Source: Polyodon spathula
Taxonomy: Eukaryota > Chordata > Actinopteri > Acipenseriformes > Polyodontidae
Direction: 5' to 3'
NCBI RefSeq assembly: GCF_017654505.1
Contig: NC_054545.1
Span: 8,817,927-8,881,926, forward strand
DNA length: 64,000 bases
In this document: one piece after another, positions 36,256-49,973 of the stretch
Layout of the letters: each line of letters starts with the position of its first letter
Position numbering within the stretch: the first letter of the stretch is position 1
Program-made: the position numbers and the translations under genes
The notes under the pieces: model-generated
Seen by the model: only the letters and a program-made list of their open reading frames with translations
Told to the model about the DNA's origin: nothing
The model's database searches: none

Positions 36256-39200
36256 ATTAGAGATTAAAAAGGAGCATCAAATTGCATGTGCACAAATTGA
36301 AGCCTAATTCGACTTAATGTAACACAAAAACAATAAACAATGGTTTATACAGAAAATGTTTATGACCATGTGTTAACATGTCTTGGATTATGCCTTAGCT
36401 AATAATATGCTGCCATTAATTCAAACACTGTTACTTTAAAAAAAACATATAATAGTATAGCATCTTCTTGATATATGGAACATTTCGTTTCAGAAGACTG
36501 ACGGACACAATGTGATCCTACATTAGATGACTGGGTTGATGTACAAGAAGGTGAAGTGATTTTCTCAAAAGAAATCACTCTTTATAATCAGTGAGCCAAC
36601 TGCAATTCATTCCTACGCTTTCTCAGCTTAAAAGTATCGACTCTGAAGAAGCAAATCCACCAGGGGAACGGATTTAAATTTAAAAATAAAACCAACTTGC
36701 CTTAATAAACTTTCAAGGTGAAATTCAATATGCCTATTTGCAATGTATTGGATTTGGATTTACTATATACCATTACCATGAATACCATATCAGTCACTAA
36801 TCAATATAAAAGAGCAGAGAATGGGAACACACTTTTTAATCTGATCAAGTGAAAATGCATTTCATTAATTTATATGCCCTTCAAATATACTTATACTTAT
36901 ACATATACGGCTGAATGAACCAGTAGCTTGCCATCATTCTCAAGAACAGAAGTAATGGTTACATTTCAATAAAAAACAATTCTGTATTGATGCTTCTACA
37001 AGTACACAAGGGCAGGGCAACAATGATAACAACAGCCAGGCAAAACCTACAATATACGATTCATCAAGTAAATTTATTTTCTTTTTTCTATCAAAAAATA
37101 AAGATGTGTATGTTTAGCAGGATGTAAAGTTTTTTTTACAAGAAAACTTTGGTGATATGATGAATATTTGCAAAGGTCAACTGAAATATAGTATTTATAA
37201 ACTACCACAGTGAGGTTTGACCTAAAGGCTCCCGGGGTTTACAATCATTGGATGCTGAAACAATGGCTAGAATCTTTTCAGTCTCTTAGATAGCCTATTG
37301 CTATGGTTTCTAAACATGTTTGACGGTGCATAAAGGTAAGCATACTGTATTCTGGATTTACTGTTAAAGGAATACTACATAAACATAAAACTTCCAGAGG
37401 AGTCATCACCTAACTTATCCTGCATCAGTGGCCTATCCCAGAATATAAGGCACTAACAGGTCACAGAATCAACCAAAGGCTAATATTCTGATATTCTGTT
37501 TTTCCATCATATGTCTGTGTGGAAAAAAGGCACTGAACAAGAAGCCACTTAAAAGCTGCTTTAAGGTGAAAGATCTTCATGGGTTCCTAACATTATTTTG
37601 CTTGTATAAGTCATTTTCTTTCTGTTTTAAGAAAGGTAAAAGAGATATTTCCTGGGTAAGCATGTACTTTTACATTTAAGGATAATATAGCCTAAGCAAC
37701 ATCTGTTCACACTTCATTTCCTACTGAATGGATGAAAGGATGACCTGGATATTTCACACAGAGTCGTGACCAGGATGCAAAGGTCATGCAGCAAAAGCAC
37801 AATTAATCCTCCAGTGCTGTACTGAAATCGAGCCACAACAGACAAAGTCTGGCAAGCATGCCAATCACCTCTGTAGCAGCAGCAGTGCTGACTAGAATAC
37901 TTTAAAATGTAAGAGTGCCAAATATTTAACCCATGAAGAACCAGTCTTCTGCTATTTTCATCGCAGGTCATCCCAAAGTTAATACGAAGAGCAAATATTT
38001 CATCAAGAGTTACGGTTAAGCAAGTAATGTAATGGAGTTTCATAAATCACTCGGATGTCAGAAACTGCCAGCAGCACAAAATCACAAATCACTGTCTAAC
38101 AGTTAGCAGCCTTTTTAGACAGCTTGAATATATGCATAGTTTGTTTCATGTGCAAATAGAAAAGAAAGCCGAAACCTTACAAGTTTTAACCTATATAAAG
38201 TTTTAATATATTGTTTAGGGATCTTCATTATTTCATTAATATAGCCTATTGTACTTTCCTGTGTTTTAACATATGCTTTAGACTGTAAAATCATAGAAGT
38301 GAAACAAAAACAAAGGACACTGCCATGCCAAAGTTGCAATCTAGTGTAACAAACATTCTTAATGAGAAACAAATGAAGCTTGACATGTCTCAGTGATTTT
38401 GCCTCACTTACTTACAAAGGTAATGTCACCGGAAGAAAACGAGTTGCAAATACAGTATAGCGCCCGAGTAGCAAACAGTGTCACAGCATGGGCCTGACAT
38501 AAACAGTATTCGTTTTTACAAGGATGATGTGACCTAAGCAGGCATTTTCTCGTCTTTTAAAATTAGCTTACAACAACATGGTAGGCTATGCAAGTCACGT
38601 AAAGGCTTAATTAAAACTGCCTCATGACAAGGTACTCACCAAGATATAAGATATGTCTAATATTTACTACAAATATTTGTATAATTATGAAAGTATCTAG
38701 GGACAGCACACAGCAGTTACAAAGCCAGGTTCCCTCATTTAAATGAATAGATGGCAGTGACGCATATGACTTTAGAAATGTATCTCTTCCAGTGTTTTAT
38801 GAAATGTCTTTAAACTATTACTACAATAATGACCTAAAACACTTACATTAAACATGCCACATACATACAAAACCTAGACAGTTTAAAAATATGATAATGC
38901 TTTCGAGACATACAAAATGTTATGAATGAATTATTAGCTGTATAGCTATGACAAGAACAGCATGGTTTTATGCATACTTAATCCTCTTCCATAGCAAAAA
39001 CAGAATATCAATTCACTGTGTTCATGACAAATAGTGAGTCTTACAGAATCAATATTGTCAGCACCCGTAACCTAGTTTTCAAGACAGGTCTGTCAAAGGC
39101 TTCTTTCAAAAAAACACGTTTGCCTCTTAATAATAAAGGGGAAAAGTGGGTTTCAAAATTGACATATTATATATTTTTACATATATAAAAATATATAATA

Positions 39201-39890
39201 TAATACATATATATTTTTTTTTTTAAATGTTCTGTATGCACATGAGCAAATGCAGTGACCCAGTTCAAATGCAACTATGTAGAATGAACATTCAATAACT
39301 TACAAAAGCAGAGTCCTTGGATCATGCAACAGTTTGAATGAATGCAGAATATGCTTCTCCAGAAGATGTTTAAAAGACGTTGAGGATAAAGTTAAAAGAA
39401 ACAGTGGGCCCTAGTCACACCGCTTTCAAAACTATATAAATATTTTTTTTTTAAGTCTATTTCATCAATAAAGCTTGCTATTCATTAAACTGTTGTAGAC
39501 ATTTTTTTAAAGAAGCCAATAGCAGTCCCAAACAGTTTCATCAAACAGTATTTTATTAACATATGAGTTATGAGTAAAAAGGACCCAGTGTCAAATCCAA
39601 AATAAATAAATAAATAAATAAATGTATTGAAGACCGAAAAGCTACTGAAAACAGCACCATGCCAGATAAGTGGTGAACATTCTATATATATCTGTGTGGT
39701 TCTCATATTTTGAATTCCAATAAAAACTAAAATGGTTTATTTTGTATGTTTTTTTTTTTTTTTGTTTGTGATATTTATAGGCCAGGTACTAAACATTTTA
39801 AAATAGAAAATAGGTAATCTAATTTGGCCTTTGCTGAAATTCACAGCACAGATGTTATCAATTAGCTGTCTTTTTGATCCACATTTTTGT
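35510..39890. other. Upstream part of the TALPID3 locus, unassigned
   Basis: No confident exon. Features seen: a 37-nt T-run (36215-36251), a possible SINE head on the minus strand at about 35990-36060, and several isolated GTAAG/GTGAG donor-like sites on the minus strand near 38415, 38637, 39055 and 39302. The open frame at 37714-38043 has no splice context or family motif. Missing 5' exons of TALPID3 could be here. Confidence 0.45.
36215..36251 (+). repeat. 37-nt T homopolymer
   Basis: Uninterrupted T-run; on the minus strand it could be the poly-A end of a retrotransposed copy, but no element body was recognised next to it. Confidence 0.93.
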
Positions 39891-39899
39891 GAACCACAT

Positions 39900-41110
39900 A
39901 ACCAGAGTACGTGCTCGAGCTGCCAACCCCCCCTCCCCCCCGTTTCCATGTTTTAAAATTACTCGAGTTGGCTCCCAACTTGGGTGGGATCCCCAATTCT
40001 CTGGTTCGATTTCACTCCTTGGGCTGGCCTGAATTCTAAATTCTGAATTTGGCCTGGGAGTAAATGACATCACTAAATGTCAATCAAAACTGTTGCAAGG
40101 GGCCGGATCATACAGTATAACATGACATTTTCGCTGGTATTAAATTCGGCTTATTTTCAACCTTGGGGGATTTTGATGGTTTTTGAATTGCTGTTTTTCA
40201 CTTAGCGCGTTCACAAAGAAAAAAGTATAAATGCAAGACTGCATTTCATTTAATTCCAAAAAAAGATTCAAATAAGTGTTTACTGAATGAAATATCTGCT
40301 AAAACTGTATCTAATTTACAATAACTCATTATACTAGCATCCTACAATGCCAGTGCAGCAACTTGAAAAACAACAAAGGCGGCTTTCTAGACTAGCAAGC
40401 GCTGGTACAATCAGCTTCGTTATGCAGAACTAATTTATGTTTTTGTTTTGTTTATGGACTTTGAGATGTCTGGATGTTGGGTGTTTTTAGTAATATCTAC
40501 AATAACAATCAACCATTTAGTTATAGACTTTCTAATAAGTCTAGTATAAACAATTTTGGCTGTTAATTAAACCCTTGTAAAAAAATAAAAAGGAATATGA
40601 AAAATGCTTAACATAAAAAAGAACAGTCCTACAACAGTAACAGGTGCAGTTTACAGTGACTTTGGTTTTCTGATTGCATCAGATCAATTTTTATCAATCC
40701 TTGGATGGAAATGTCCAGTCTACTTTTTATGTTTTCAGCAAATTGGCTTAACCACAGCCATTCTCATATCCACCTTGACATGTGATACATTATTTCCCTT
40801 GTCTAGAAATCTTTTCCCTGTTCTGCATACCAGTCTGTCAGAGGTATATGTACTGCATGAGACAAATGTGAAAGAATATCTAGATGGATTTGTCTTTTAA
40901 ATCATTGACAATTTGACTGCAATACCGTCTCCAGTGAATCTACGTCTTGACCTTTTAACTCGCAAGTATTTCCTGCCCAACTCTCGGGTAACTCGGAAAA
41001 ACATGGAAACGCCTCCTTTTTTTTTTTTACCAACTCAAGCTGTCCGTGAACTCGAGTTCTGGGAGAATTCAGACCAATTCGAGCACACTTGAGTCAGCTC
41101 GCGTTGGCTG
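39900..41110. repeat. CTCGAG-rich inverted pair enclosing about 1 kb
   Basis: A segment at about 39910-39975 and one at about 40975-41060 are inverted relatives. Both share GCTYGAGYTG, a variable spacer, CGTTTCCATGTTTT and then TTACYCGAG...GTTGG. The interior is AT-rich and has no transposase. Several other CTCGAG-like words occur near both arms. It may be an unclassified DNA transposon or MITE; borders are uncertain. Confidence 0.45.
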
Positions 41111-42866
41111 TCAATGAAAGCGAGGTAGAAGTGTTAATTTGTTTTTATAGAAACTCAACCTTTATAAAGGTGGATTTAACATATGTGTACTTTAAATTAA
41201 TCACAGAAGGTAGTATGGTAAATATATCTGATGATTGTTGAAAGCTGCTTTAGTAAGTCTGGTTATTAACATTTAAAACACTCATGAATGTATGAAGATT
41301 TGCCAGTGTATGGCTCAAGTAAGGTCGCAGTCCTGTCCAGTGCCTAACTGGTCGATAAGCAATGTTGCAATACCATTAACACAAGAGCCAGGATGTTGTA
41401 GGACTCCAAACTCATGCAGCTGCTGTAGTCTTTCAAATTAAAAAAACATTTTTTTTTGTTTTATTTGATCAGCCAAGGTAGCACTAAGCTACTCATTATG
41501 TGCAGCACATATCATTGAGTATTATTTTTTGTTTCTTCTTTACTGTTACTATGGTACCGGAATTATTTTTTGAAGCTTCTCAAAGTGACCAATACACCTT
41601 GCAGTTGGCATATTTATGAATGTATTGTATTTATGTATGTATGTATATATTTATGAATGTATAATCAAAAAAGATAAACCCCCAATAAACAATTTTTTAG
41701 TCAAATGACCAAATCATGCACAGCTTGGAATGCTGCATTATTCATTTGCTATTGGCTGGGCCACATAGAAACCATGGAAACCATTTTGCACGGTTTGGGG
41801 GCATCATCATGTTAGCATAGCAAAGCATGCTTTAAAAAAGAAAACAAAAAACACTTCTCTAGAAACCAGTGAATATTGTATATTAAACCATATGAAAGCA
41901 GCCTTATATAACATAATATAATATAATATACTTAAAATAATAAATACTATGTATTTTTTTCATATAGTGTGAAAACTATATTTGAAATGTAATCAAATAC
42001 TATCTTAATCTGTTGTATGGTTAATAGGATTGTTCACCTAAATTATGTCATGTTTACCACAGATATTTATGAACCTTTATACCTTTATAAAAATCTTTTC
42101 TAACAGGATTAACACGTTTTCTGCAAATAAATTAAATAGGACATGAACCCAACCCCTTCAATTTAATAAAAAATACAAATACAAATAAATACTGTTTATT
42201 AAAATGAAAGGCTTGCTGTGTATACTTGGTTATGTAGCTATCAAGTCAATTAAGTAGAAAGGAACAGTACATCTCTGAGCTGCTATTGTAATTTTTCCTT
42301 TATTTGTCAAACAGAATTTCTTAACTCAAGCAGTGGATTCTGAGAAACACTGCGCTCCATGTCACCAGACAATAAATGCCACCATCAACACGGATTGAAA
42401 ATAAGGAACGTGAAATAAAATGTCTTGCAGTGGCTCTTGCTATTACGATACGCTCGGCACAGTAAGGAAACTTCAATGAATTCTATAGGCGATGACAAAG
42501 AGGCAATTCACTTTGAGCGCTACCATGAAGTTCTTTATATACTGTATGTCTCCATTGATTTCTTTGAGTTTGAAAACTGATTTTCCAAATGGATGTAGAT
42601 ACAGAATGAATTTTAGAATGATTTAAAGGGGTTGCTCCCAAATATCCCTTTGATGTTTAGCAACTTTCTGATGGAGTCTTTCAAGGCTTTACCAATATTT
42701 CATGTTTTGTGTCCATATAGATTTAAAAACACATGGTCCTATTTAGGTTTAAAAAAATGAGCAACAACTTTGAATCAACTCTATCTGCAAGAATTTGAAA
42801 GATCAGCTTTAACCGAGTATAAAAGTCAGAAATAAATATATTATTATATTACTGTTTATTGACCCT

Positions 42867-42910
<44 letters not shown>
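42867..42910. repeat. (TG)n/(TA)n microsatellite
   Basis: About 14 TG units passing into TA units. Confidence 0.96.
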
Positions 42911-42911
<1 letters not shown>

Positions 42912-43571
42912 GCATGACAGATACAAGTGTTGTTATTTCTTTAATTTACACAAACTAATCTAATTAAGCTTTCTTTCAAGGTAAAGTAATGTTTTTCACA
43001 TCCCAGCAGCAAGCTAACCTATTCTCAGACTCTTGGTGAGTAAAAGGTAAAATGGCAAACCAGTTTGGAGCATATAAAATGTGTGCTTGATTATACACCA
43101 GTATCAATGTGCTGCTTATAATCACAGCCTTAAATAACGGTACCACTGAGGGTTGGAGCTAACCTGTTTTCACTTACCGGTGGCTGAAGAGCTAAGTGGA
43201 TTGGGTGACAGCAGGATAAATTATGGTATAAACTTTAGACTACTTTGTATTTGAAATCAGCCAAATGGATTCAAATTAACTGAGGCGTATTATTTAATTG
43301 AAATGAGCATGAAACAACACAGAAGACACACACTGGATAGAAATATATCATTTTATGAAAATCACTGAATGCAATGCAAAATGTTTTAGCCAGAGGTCTG
43401 GTAATTGTCTTGCATGCTTATGTAACAAATTTCAATACTGCTAAAATATATGGAAACTGCACGATGAAGCCAATATGTAAAAATTCAAGTTATCCCCCAC
43501 TATTTAATTTTTTACAAACTACTACATGAATGTTCAAAAAGTATAGGTTTATATATTATATATATTACATA

Positions 43572-43762
<191 letters not shown>

Positions 43763-45183
43763 AATATTGCTTGTGAGGTATCTGAATTCTGCTTGGCTTA
43801 CATGGAAAACGTATTTTGCCATACTGCCATACTGAAAGCATTCCCCAAAACCATAGGGTAGCTCAACTCTTGACACAAAAGATTCCCAAACCCCTCTGCA
43901 GTGTGGGGTTTTCACATTGTCTTTCCACTGACAGAAAAATCCACATATACAATTGGTTTGAGATATTCTGACCTTTCAAGCCATGCAAACACTGTGACCT
44001 GTCTCCTTTCTAAAATATCAAAGGAGAATTTAGACTCCAACACCACGCCCCCCTTTCAACCAAACTCTTGATGATGTATGCCGTTCTTAAAGCAGTAAAA
44101 GCTTGAGTGATCAGAATGAAAATGTGCCTCTGCTTCCTTCTTAAGCCTTCAGCTCGGTGGTGACCTCAACAGCCCCTTCCCCCATCCATCACATTGATGT
44201 AAAAAGGTTGTTTACATCAGAGAAATCTCTGACAGGGTATCCAGTTACATTTCATGTAGCAAAAAAAAAACAAAAAAAAAAACATGCACTTGGGTTAGTG
44301 TTGACCTTTGTACCACACTATTTCAAGCAGCTGCCTTAAAAACTTTCAAACTACCACATTATTAGTGCAGTATGCTCTTTGTTTTTTAAAACCTGTGACC
44401 AGGGAAGAGGAGAACGTGAAGGGAAAAGATGTGGAAGCCACGGGGTCCTATTCACTACACATTAACATTTAGGAAATTTTAAAGTCTTTTGGATTCAGCA
44501 CACAAGTTTTGCATGCAAGAAATATTATGTATACTGTTGTTAAAGACGCCAACATAAATGTAAACTTAGTTTCATGAATCTCCCACTTTATTAATTATCC
44601 GTATTGATAATATACAGGAACAATACAGGACAGTCATTTCAGAAACACCAACAGTTCCTCTCATTAATCAAGATCTCTGCCCTTGATCAGATCCATGAGG
44701 ATCAACATTCATTGCAAGACTGGCCAAGAAAATTTGTAGAGGCATGTTGATGATGGTCCATATTTTAATGTAGAATAGTCATTTTTAAAAGGCATGCCAA
44801 TCTGATGGAATTACTGAGGAATTTCCAATATACATGTGTAAACATTTAAATACAACTGCTACTACCATATGAATGGACTTGCTGAAATGTTTTTCTATAA
44901 GCGTTACCACAGAAAACGTGGTCTTCTGGATTTCTCATAAAATCATCTGCTGCTAACAGACTTATACCCAAGTCAGTGTTCCCTCGGTCAATGAAAAAGA
45001 GAATATAATAATCCCAAAATAGGTTTTAATTAACTGGCCATTTGAAGGTAACCTTATTACCTGAATAAGCTTTCATTACAATAGAACAGAATGTTATGCT
45101 GAACTATTGCATTATTCATACTGAATACAGGCTAGATCAAGTTAATCAAGATGGAGAAATGTACATACGCATACGACATGACA

Positions 45184-45285
45184 TATATATATATTATATA
45201 TATATATATATATATAATATATATTCTACTATAGATATATATATAGATCATCTATATCTATATATATATATCTAGATATATAACT
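45184..45285. repeat. Degenerate TA-rich tract with local palindromes
   Basis: Imperfect TA repeats with ATAGATC and TCTATATC words giving self-complementary segments. Confidence 0.8.
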
Positions 45286-46652
45286 ACAAACTATGAAACT
45301 TTAGGACCATCCATTCAAGCCTGTTTACTAGTTTTAAAATGTAACAAATTCATGAGACCTTTTAAAGATCTACAAGGTTTCTACTTTCAATGGTGATTTT
45401 GAATATGTCAATATACTGTACAGCCATATAAAGGTTGGCATAGAGATTAGAAAGTACTTGCATAAAAAAGCAACCTGAAAAACAGCTCCCTTCAATACTG
45501 GCGACATCTGTACAAACAAATGGGAAAGGTCTATTTCCTTAGCGATCATCTAAATGAAAATAAGCACTCAGCTGAAAGGACTCCAGATAGACAGGAACAC
45601 ATTCATTAAGACGTATACTGGCCTAACATAGGACATCTTTTTTAACCAATAGTTATCCTCACTTTCCCCATGGAGATGCAGGACAAAACCATATTGGACA
45701 TCATATTGCCTGACTGAGAACCCCCCTCCATTCACTTACTTCCCTACACAGATAAAGGGAGGGTATTTGGAATCCTCCATTCAAATCTGATTGAAAGCCT
45801 CTCTGTTCATTTTTGCAGCAAATGCCAAACGGTGTTAGCCCCAGGGGGAGTTTCCATGTGCAGGCTGTAACTGCTTCCAATAACAATCCTCAGCGGCCCT
45901 TGCCAGTATGCAATTCATTCCTAGCGTGTTAAATGCCTCATTGCTCATGAGGCAAGCTAGGGTTTTTAGGGCTGTGTGGATCATATTACACTACAGAGCT
46001 GTTATTCAAAACATTTGTTTATACATGTTGAAGAGCTGAAAGGAACTTTGAATAACAAACCCGCATTTATCATTTTGGTAGAAATGAATCTCAACGGCTG
46101 GCTTTGATCAATGCAAGTATTGATTCTGCTACTCAAACTGAAATACAAACAGACCTGTAATATGAAGGATGACGCACTCTGCAAAAAATAGCGTTAAAAG
46201 CACTTAATGCAGATTTGACAACCCAACCTGACTGATCGTCCCTTTTCACTCAAACAAAAATCATTATTTATTCAAAAGATTTGGATAGAAAAATAACCTA
46301 TGGTAGATCAAACTGTGAAATGTAAGTGCTGTGGGCACTGGGAAAAAACATAATGCTGTTTGGTGCATGTAAAAAATGGCTTTTGTTTTGAACGTCAGTG
46401 AAACACATAAGTATAACTAATTCAATAATTAACCCTCAATGAAAAGATATTCATTCATGCTTTAAAATGTTTTTAGAAAAACAAAATGTTTCTAGTAACT
46501 AAAAACTATTAACCACATACTGCAGAATTGGTTGTGTTTAGGAACACATTGTGTCAATTGATAGAAAAAAAAGCTTTTATGTACTGTATCTATATTGCTT
46601 ATATAATAAAATAAACGATACGCTGTTACTAATTAGCATAATAATAATAATA

Positions 46653-46823
46653 CAGTGCTCCCCCTTTACAAGGCGGCCCTTTATACTGCGGAACAGGTTA
46701 GTACAGTCATGGCTCCCATTTGCCCCATACTAACACTAGTGTTCTCGGTATAACGCAGAACACAAATAGCACAGTCTCTTAACTATAGCTCCCAACTACA
46801 GAGTTATAAAGGGGGAGGCACTG
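46653..46823. mobile_element. MITE, probable hAT type, with 8-bp flank duplication
   Basis: A 171-bp element beginning CAGTGCTCCCCCTTTACAAG; its end reads, as reverse complement, CAGTGCCTCCCCCTTTATAA. The inverted repeats are about 20-23 bp. The 8 bases on the left (TAATAATA, 46645-46652) and right (GAATAATA, 46824-46831) agree at 7 of 8, but this is a simple-sequence context, so the duplication is weaker evidence than usual. There is no coding capacity. Confidence 0.75.
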
Positions 46824-49800
46824 GAATAATAACAACAACAATAGAATAGAGATATGATTCTCCTTTTTGTCCCTGACACTTTCAGCTGCTCCTGTTCAAA
46901 ATCCTGCCAAGATTGTATGTGTCAATTATTAAAATGTACCTGTACTGCTAGGAGGAAAACAGTCAGATACAACTGGTTATTAATATTTATTAGCATTAAT
47001 ACAAAGCTCATACATTTTTAGATTCATCTGAAGGCCTGAATTTCTAAAAGTTCTGATGCCTAGGTGGCTATAAATATGTACATTTACTGTTATTCAGAAG
47101 TGGGTTTAGAGTCTTATCAGAGTATCCTTTCAACTCCTACACTGGGGTAAAGATATTCTGGAGATGTTTCTTCTGTTAGCTAAAGCTATTCCAAACCAAT
47201 CATCATCCAAAATAGAGAAGAACAACTTTATCTAAAACAGTGAAGCAAGGAAATATGCACAGTGCTCCCCAAAGGAACTAATCAGCCACAAGCAAGATTA
47301 CCATGATCCTGCAAAAAAAAAAAAAAAAAATATATGACCTCTGCAAATGACAACACTGGGAGAATCTTAGTAGCCTGCATCCAACAAAATATGAATTGGT
47401 ATTTTAATGTCATTATTTTATTGCCCAATTGATTCTTGGGGCTTGTTGTTTGGAATCCCAGGGAAACTTATAAGAGAAACAGATTATGCTTAATGATTAT
47501 TGTTATTTTGTGGTATTAATAAAGGATGACATTAATTAGAGACTAAAAGTAACAGAAATACAGCAGTAGTGTATTACAAGGAGCATGTACAACCATTGCT
47601 ACTTCATAGTGGTTTCACATTCAAAGCAATGCACCACTCAGACCCTGTGCCAAAACAAACAGTGCACAATGGGTTTTATGCTGCAGTATGTCTTTCATGT
47701 CCAGCTACTGGATCCTGAAAATAACATTAAAATAAGATTCCACTATATGGGAGACATAATTGGATTATTGATTTCCAAAGCTGGTTAGAATGTAATCAAT
47801 GCATTCTAAAATGAAGAGTTCTCATGGGTAATGTACCCAGTCAGAAGCCCACTTAGCATATTTCCAATGCACGTATGCTTCTTCATTTAGATTTTATTCA
47901 GTGACGATATTTTCAAAAGTAGCTGAATAATCAACAGCGGTTAGTGCGACACAACCATCAGGAATGTCATGGTACTGGCTGTTATGAATCACATAGAAAT
48001 TCCTTTTTTCTAATTGCCAAAGTTGTACCTTTCTATATACAGTACAAAAGCCTAAATACAACTTGATAAAGAGACAGGAAGCGCACTCTCGGTGTTATCC
48101 CAACTTGCACAACAGCATGTATAATACTCTATATAACACATTTCACAGCAACAGTAGAATGTCTGAATAGGAGTCTATAGAAGTCCATTTTAACAGTTGA
48201 TAAACAAACAGCGAGAAGTGTGAGGAATTCTTTGGATAGAAGTTTTATAATGATGATAAATCACCATGTAACAGTTAATTTTTTCTTGCTGCTGAAGGAG
48301 TTATTTTCCATTTGAAAGACACAATATCTGTCTGCAGCATTCACCTTATCCAAATGTCATCACCTCAGCAAAATGGGTTGCAATCTGCATATCAAAAGCA
48401 TGCATCAAAGGGCTTCCTTTTGTACAGGTATTGTTTTATTCAATTTCAGCAATTCCGAGCACTGCAAAGGCATAACTGAAGCAATACGGAAATTCAGTCT
48501 TAAAAGAGGTTTGCAAATGTGGTTTTCAAGTGTAATACATTTGCTTGAAGCCAGTTCCTGCTGTGTTTGGTATACAATTCGACAAATGAAAATACTGTAA
48601 TGTCCATGGCTACACCCACACTCCACTGCAATAAAAATCAATCCCGAGCACTCATTTAGTCTTCCCACATCTGGATCAGGTTCCCCCAAAGCCTGAAAGT
48701 AATTTAGATTCTCCTGAATTTCCATAACATCCAGGGCAATCTTAATGGTTGCTTATGTGCTTTCTGCTCACAACTTTGATTAATGAAAGCACTGACATGC
48801 ATCCTTCATGTGCTGCTAACATGGAGTCAATGGGGAGCATGAAAGAAAAAGAAACTGTTCCAGCCTAACCCACAATACAGTTAAAATCTGCCTTTTGTAA
48901 TTCTGACCTTTTTTTTTTTTTAACATAAAGTCAACATATTTTGAGCAGTAGTGTTTGAGTTAGGAATGCTGCAGATCAAAGACTGTGTGTCGGAATTATA
49001 AATCCACATAATTGATGGCTGGCCTCATTAATGCAAACTAGCTTTTGCCTCATTTTGTTGCAGTGCATCAATAAAAAGGCAAGGCTCAGAATTAATTAAG
49101 AGACAGCTTCACAAACAGGTAATGCCTGTCTGCATTTTTCTGCAATATCTGCACAGCTTTCCGGAAATCAATTTATTGGGATTCAGGTAAATACTTCTAC
49201 CTATTCTTTTTTGTCTGTCTAAGATTATATTTCACCATGCAAATGCCTTTGGTAGCCTGATAGATTGTTGCAGCTCATAGGGTTTATTCAATATTGCAGC
49301 CATTTGAATAAATAAAATGGGTCTCTCCTTGGCTTTCCACACACAGTACAGAGAAAAATATATATTTAAAAAAATGACTTATTGATGATATGGTTGCAGT
49401 ATTAAGATTTAACCAGTTATTACCTGACACAGTTATATCAATTTACTAGAGCCCCTTCTATTCATATTTATATTTAGAGTAAGTAGCGTCAAATGTAATT
49501 CAATGGCTTAGCATTTTATTTGCAATAATTATGTGTTTCTGGGCTCAGTTGCTCCACTACTGATTTAACATTGTTCAATCAAAACAGCCTTAAACTGACT
49601 TTGAGCTTGTCAGGAGAACTCTAGAATAGTAAGAGAAATGTAGAAAGCCATTCAAAATAACATTTGAGAAAAATCATAAACTAAATCTGCAAAATGTATC
49701 CACAGCGACAAATGAGCATAGACAAAAAATGAAGGTTGAGAATTCTGGAATATGCAAATTCAGTGATGATTGATGTCATCCAGCCAAATAATCCTACATG

Positions 49801-49948
49801 TGAGAAAAACTGTGGTTCCTCGCATGGAAAAACCCCATTAACTAGGTTTGCATGTGTGAGGATACTTGCAGAGTTTTTTGGCACACTGTATTAGCATTTC
49901 ACTAAAATGAGTTGCTTATGTTCAACTCTGAGCACTAAATGCATAATG

Positions 49949-49973
49949 TTTTTTTTTTTTTTTTTTTTTTTTT
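49949..49973 (+). repeat. 25-nt T homopolymer
   Basis: Uninterrupted T-run. Confidence 0.95.

Noticed and set aside
37714..38043. 109-codon minus-strand open frame on the TALPID3 strand
   Set aside because: No family resemblance, no acceptor/donor pair and cysteine/histidine-rich by chance composition.
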